From Halorubrum trapanicum (lineage in GTDB: Archaea; Halobacteriota; Halobacteria; Halobacteriales; Haloferacaceae): a stretch of 64,000 nt of DNA. The stretch's first letter is position 1; each line of letters opens with the position of its first letter. Under the pieces are notes generated by a model. That model ran no database searches and was not told the DNA's origin. It was given only the letters and a program-made list of their open reading frames with translations. Position numbers and translations under genes: made by a program. Where the stretch lies: the NCBI RefSeq assembly GCF_017873555.1, contig NZ_JAGGKE010000005.1, positions 62,001-126,000 of the forward strand, given 5' to 3'. Positions 61,975-64,000 of this stretch are shown here, in pieces.

Positions 61975-64000
61975 ATGAGCAACGAGAAGGACACGAACGA
62001 CCCGACGGCCGACGACCCCGACGAACCGCCCCACGGCGGCGTCGACGACTCGAATCCGGCGGGAGACGGCGAGGACGCCCCGAGCGGCGACTCCGAGCCC
62101 GACGACGGTCCGGCGAGCGAACCCGGCGTCGACGAGGACCCGGCCGCGGACTCCGGTGGGGAGTCGGCCGCGGACCCCGACGACGAGAACCCCGACGACG
62201 CGGACGAACCCTGGGACGACGGCGTCGTCGTCGACGAGGGGGACGGGTTCGAGGACGGCGAAGTCGTCGGAGAGGGTCCCAACGGGAGCCGGAACGGCGA
62301 GACAGCCGATCCGGCCGACGACGGCGGGATCGACGAGCTCGGCAGCACCGTCGAGGTCGAGGGCGCCGAGATCGACGAGGACCCCGACGAGGACGACCTC
62401 CTCGGCGGACTCAAGATCGACACGACCGCCGAACTCGAAATTCCCGACCGGCTCGTCGACCAGGTCATCGGGCAGGAACACGCCCGCGACGTGATCATCA
62501 AGGCGGCGAAACAGCGCCGCCACGTGATGATGATCGGCTCGCCCGGGACCGGGAAGTCGATGCTGGCGAAGGCGATGTCCGAACTCCTCCCCAAAGAGGA
62601 GCTTCAGGACGTCTTAGTGTATCACAACCCCGACGACGGCAACAAGCCGAAGGTGCGGACGGTGCCGGCCGGTAAGGGCGACCAGATCGTCGAGGCGCAC
62701 CGCGAGGAGGCGCGCAAGCGCAACCAGATGCGGTCGCTCCTCATGTGGATCATCATCGCCGTCGTGTTGGGCTACGCGCTCATCATCGTCGGCCAGATCC
62801 TCGTCGGCATCATCGCCGCCGGGGTCGTCTACCTCGTCTTCCGGTACCTCAACCGCGGGTCGGACGCGATGATCCCGAACCTGCTGGTGAACAACGGCGA
62901 CACGAAGACGGCGCCGTTCCGCGACGCGACCGGCGCGCACGCCGGCGCGCTGCTCGGCGACGTCCGGCACGACCCGTTCCAGTCCGGCGGGATGGAGACG
63001 CCCAGCCACGACCGCGTCGAGGCTGGAGCCATCCACAAGGCGAACAAGGGCGTGCTGTTCATCGACGAGATCAACACGCTCGACATCCGCAGCCAGCAGC
63101 ACCTCATGACGGCGATCCAGGAGGGAGAGTTCTCGATCACGGGTCAGTCCGAGCGCTCCTCGGGCGCGATGGTCCAGACCGAGCCGGTCCCGACGGACTT
63201 CGTCATGATCGCGGCCGGGAACCTCGACGCGATGGAGAACATGCATCCGGCGCTCCGGAGCCGTATCAAGGGGTACGGCTACGAGGTGTACATGGAAGAC
63301 ACCATCGAGGACACCCCGGAAATGCGCCGGAAGTACGTCCGGTTCATCGCCCAGGAGGTCGCGAAGGACGGCCGCCTGCCGGAGTTCACGGCCGAGGCCG
63401 TCGAGGAGGTCATCCTCGAGGCCAAGCGCCGCTCCGGCCGGAAGGGCCACCTCACCCTGCTGTTCCGGAACCTCGGCGGGCTGGTCCGCGTCGCGGGCGA
63501 CATCGCTCGCGGCGAGGACGCCGACTACACCACCCGCGACCACGTCCTTCAGGCGAAGGGCCGCTCGCGGTCGATCGAACAGCAGCTCGCCGACGACTAC
63601 ATCGAGCGCCGGAAGGACTACGAGCTACAGGTCTCCGACGGCTACGTCGTCGGGCGCGTCAACGGTCTCGCCGTGATGGGGGAGGACTCGGGGATCATGC
63701 TCCCGGTGATGGCCGAGGTGACGCCGACCCAGAGCGGCGGGCAGGTGATCGCCACCGGCCAGCTCAAGGAGATGGCCGAGGAGTCGGTCCAGAACGTCTC
63801 GGCGATCATCAAGAAGTTCTCCGACGAGAACATCTCCGAGAAGGACATCCACATCCAGTTCATCCAGACGGGCCAACAGGGCGTCGACGGCGACTCCGCG
63901 TCCATCACGGTCGCGACCGCCGTCATCAGCGCCTTGGAGAACGTCGGCGTCGACCAGAGCCTCGCGATGACCGGCTCGCTTTCGGTCCGCGGCGACGTGC
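61975..64000 (+). CDS. lonB: LonB membrane ATP-dependent protease (3' truncated by window end)
   Basis: The first 675 codons are present. A 155-residue acidic, low-complexity N-terminus precedes the AAA+ domain. Walker A GSPGTGKS is at 188-195. A membrane hairpin of two helices follows at about 257-292, inserted in the ATPase domain as in archaeal LonB. Walker B is GVLFIDEINTL; sensor and arginine motifs follow. The protease nucleophile Ser641 in DGDSAS is present, but the catalytic Lys, usually some 43 residues later, is beyond the window. LonB degrades damaged and regulatory proteins at the membrane; in Haloferax it controls carotenoid synthesis. Confidence 0.95.
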   Translation, partial: MSNEKDTNDPTADDPDEPPHGGVDDSNPAGDGEDAPSGDSEPDDGPASEPGVDEDPAADSGGESAADPDDENPDDADEPWDDGVVVDEGDGFEDGEVVGEGPNGSRNGETADPADDGGIDELGSTVEVEGAEIDEDPDEDDLLGGLKIDTTAELEIPDRLVDQVIGQEHARDVIIKAAKQRRHVMMIGSPGTGKSMLAKAMSELLPKEELQDVLVYHNPDDGNKPKVRTVPAGKGDQIVEAHREEARKRNQMRSLLMWIIIAVVLGYALIIVGQILVGIIAAGVVYLVFRYLNRGSDAMIPNLLVNNGDTKTAPFRDATGAHAGALLGDVRHDPFQSGGMETPSHDRVEAGAIHKANKGVLFIDEINTLDIRSQQHLMTAIQEGEFSITGQSERSSGAMVQTEPVPTDFVMIAAGNLDAMENMHPALRSRIKGYGYEVYMEDTIEDTPEMRRKYVRFIAQEVAKDGRLPEFTAEAVEEVILEAKRRSGRKGHLTLLFRNLGGLVRVAGDIARGEDADYTTRDHVLQAKGRSRSIEQQLADDYIERRKDYELQVSDGYVVGRVNGLAVMGEDSGIMLPVMAEVTPTQSGGQVIATGQLKEMAEESVQNVSAIIKKFSDENISEKDIHIQFIQTGQQGVDGDSASITVATAVISALENVGVDQSLAMTGSLSVRGDV

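Overview
The window reads as chromosomal DNA of an extremely halophilic archaeon of the Halobacteria, most like Halorubrum or a near relative. The evidence is very high GC, a strongly acidic predicted proteome, archaeal TATA-type promoters placed about 27 nt before many start codons (leaderless mRNAs), haloarchaea-only families, archaeal CoA and diphthamide genes, a three-TrkH potassium cluster and membrane-type LonB. No virus, plasmid, insertion sequence, CRISPR array or rRNA operon was seen. The genus is inference.

Layout. 0-10.5 kb: FKBP chaperone, CYTH protein, a divergent MaoC hydratase/CoA-ester lyase pair beside glutamate dehydrogenase, Dph6, glutaredoxin, and an overlapping glucose dehydrogenase-GfcR operon of the Entner-Doudoroff pathway. 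10.5-20.5 kb: a tightly overlapping nine-gene Mrp/Mnh cation/proton antiporter operon, read on the minus strand from mnhE to three MnhD-like subunits. 20.6-27.8 kb: CoaBC and 4-phosphopantoate-beta-alanine ligase, a Tat lipoprotein, a DUF63 membrane protein, an Lrp regulator and a methylmalonyl-CoA mutase large subunit. 27.8-36.6 kb: three TrkH, two TrkA, a UspA protein and MscS, a potassium and osmotic block. 36.7-44.2 kb: gatC-gatA, aspartate aminotransferase-like protein, RibH, MsrA and a phosphoesterase. 44.2-52.4 kb: prolyl oligopeptidase, thioredoxin reductase-like protein, an ABC exporter with a Bat-type regulator, tRNA-Gly and a DoxX pair. 52.4-64 kb: a chemotaxis transducer, a Trm9-like methyltransferase, a PilB-PilC machine, a SAM hydrolase, NMN adenylyltransferase and the first 675 codons of LonB.

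The most interesting feature is a family of dispersed, structured repeats of about 270-310 bp (copies at 2775-3043, 41637-41945 inverted, 43143-43420, and a diverged copy at 22395-22610). The stem arms differ between copies, yet each pair stays perfectly complementary, and TATA-like boxes lie near the 5' end of the full copies. This points to a selected structure, either a family of non-coding RNAs or a non-autonomous mobile element. A second feature of interest is a duplicated 22-bp tRNA-Gly 3' end with a chain of hairpins behind the tRNA gene.

Functionally, the Mnh antiporter, Trk block and MscS together fit a salt-in organism that exports sodium, accumulates potassium and needs pressure release. 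The gfcR-gdh, mutase, MaoC/lyase and glutamate dehydrogenase genes fit heterotrophic growth on sugars and acetate- or propionate-level carbon.
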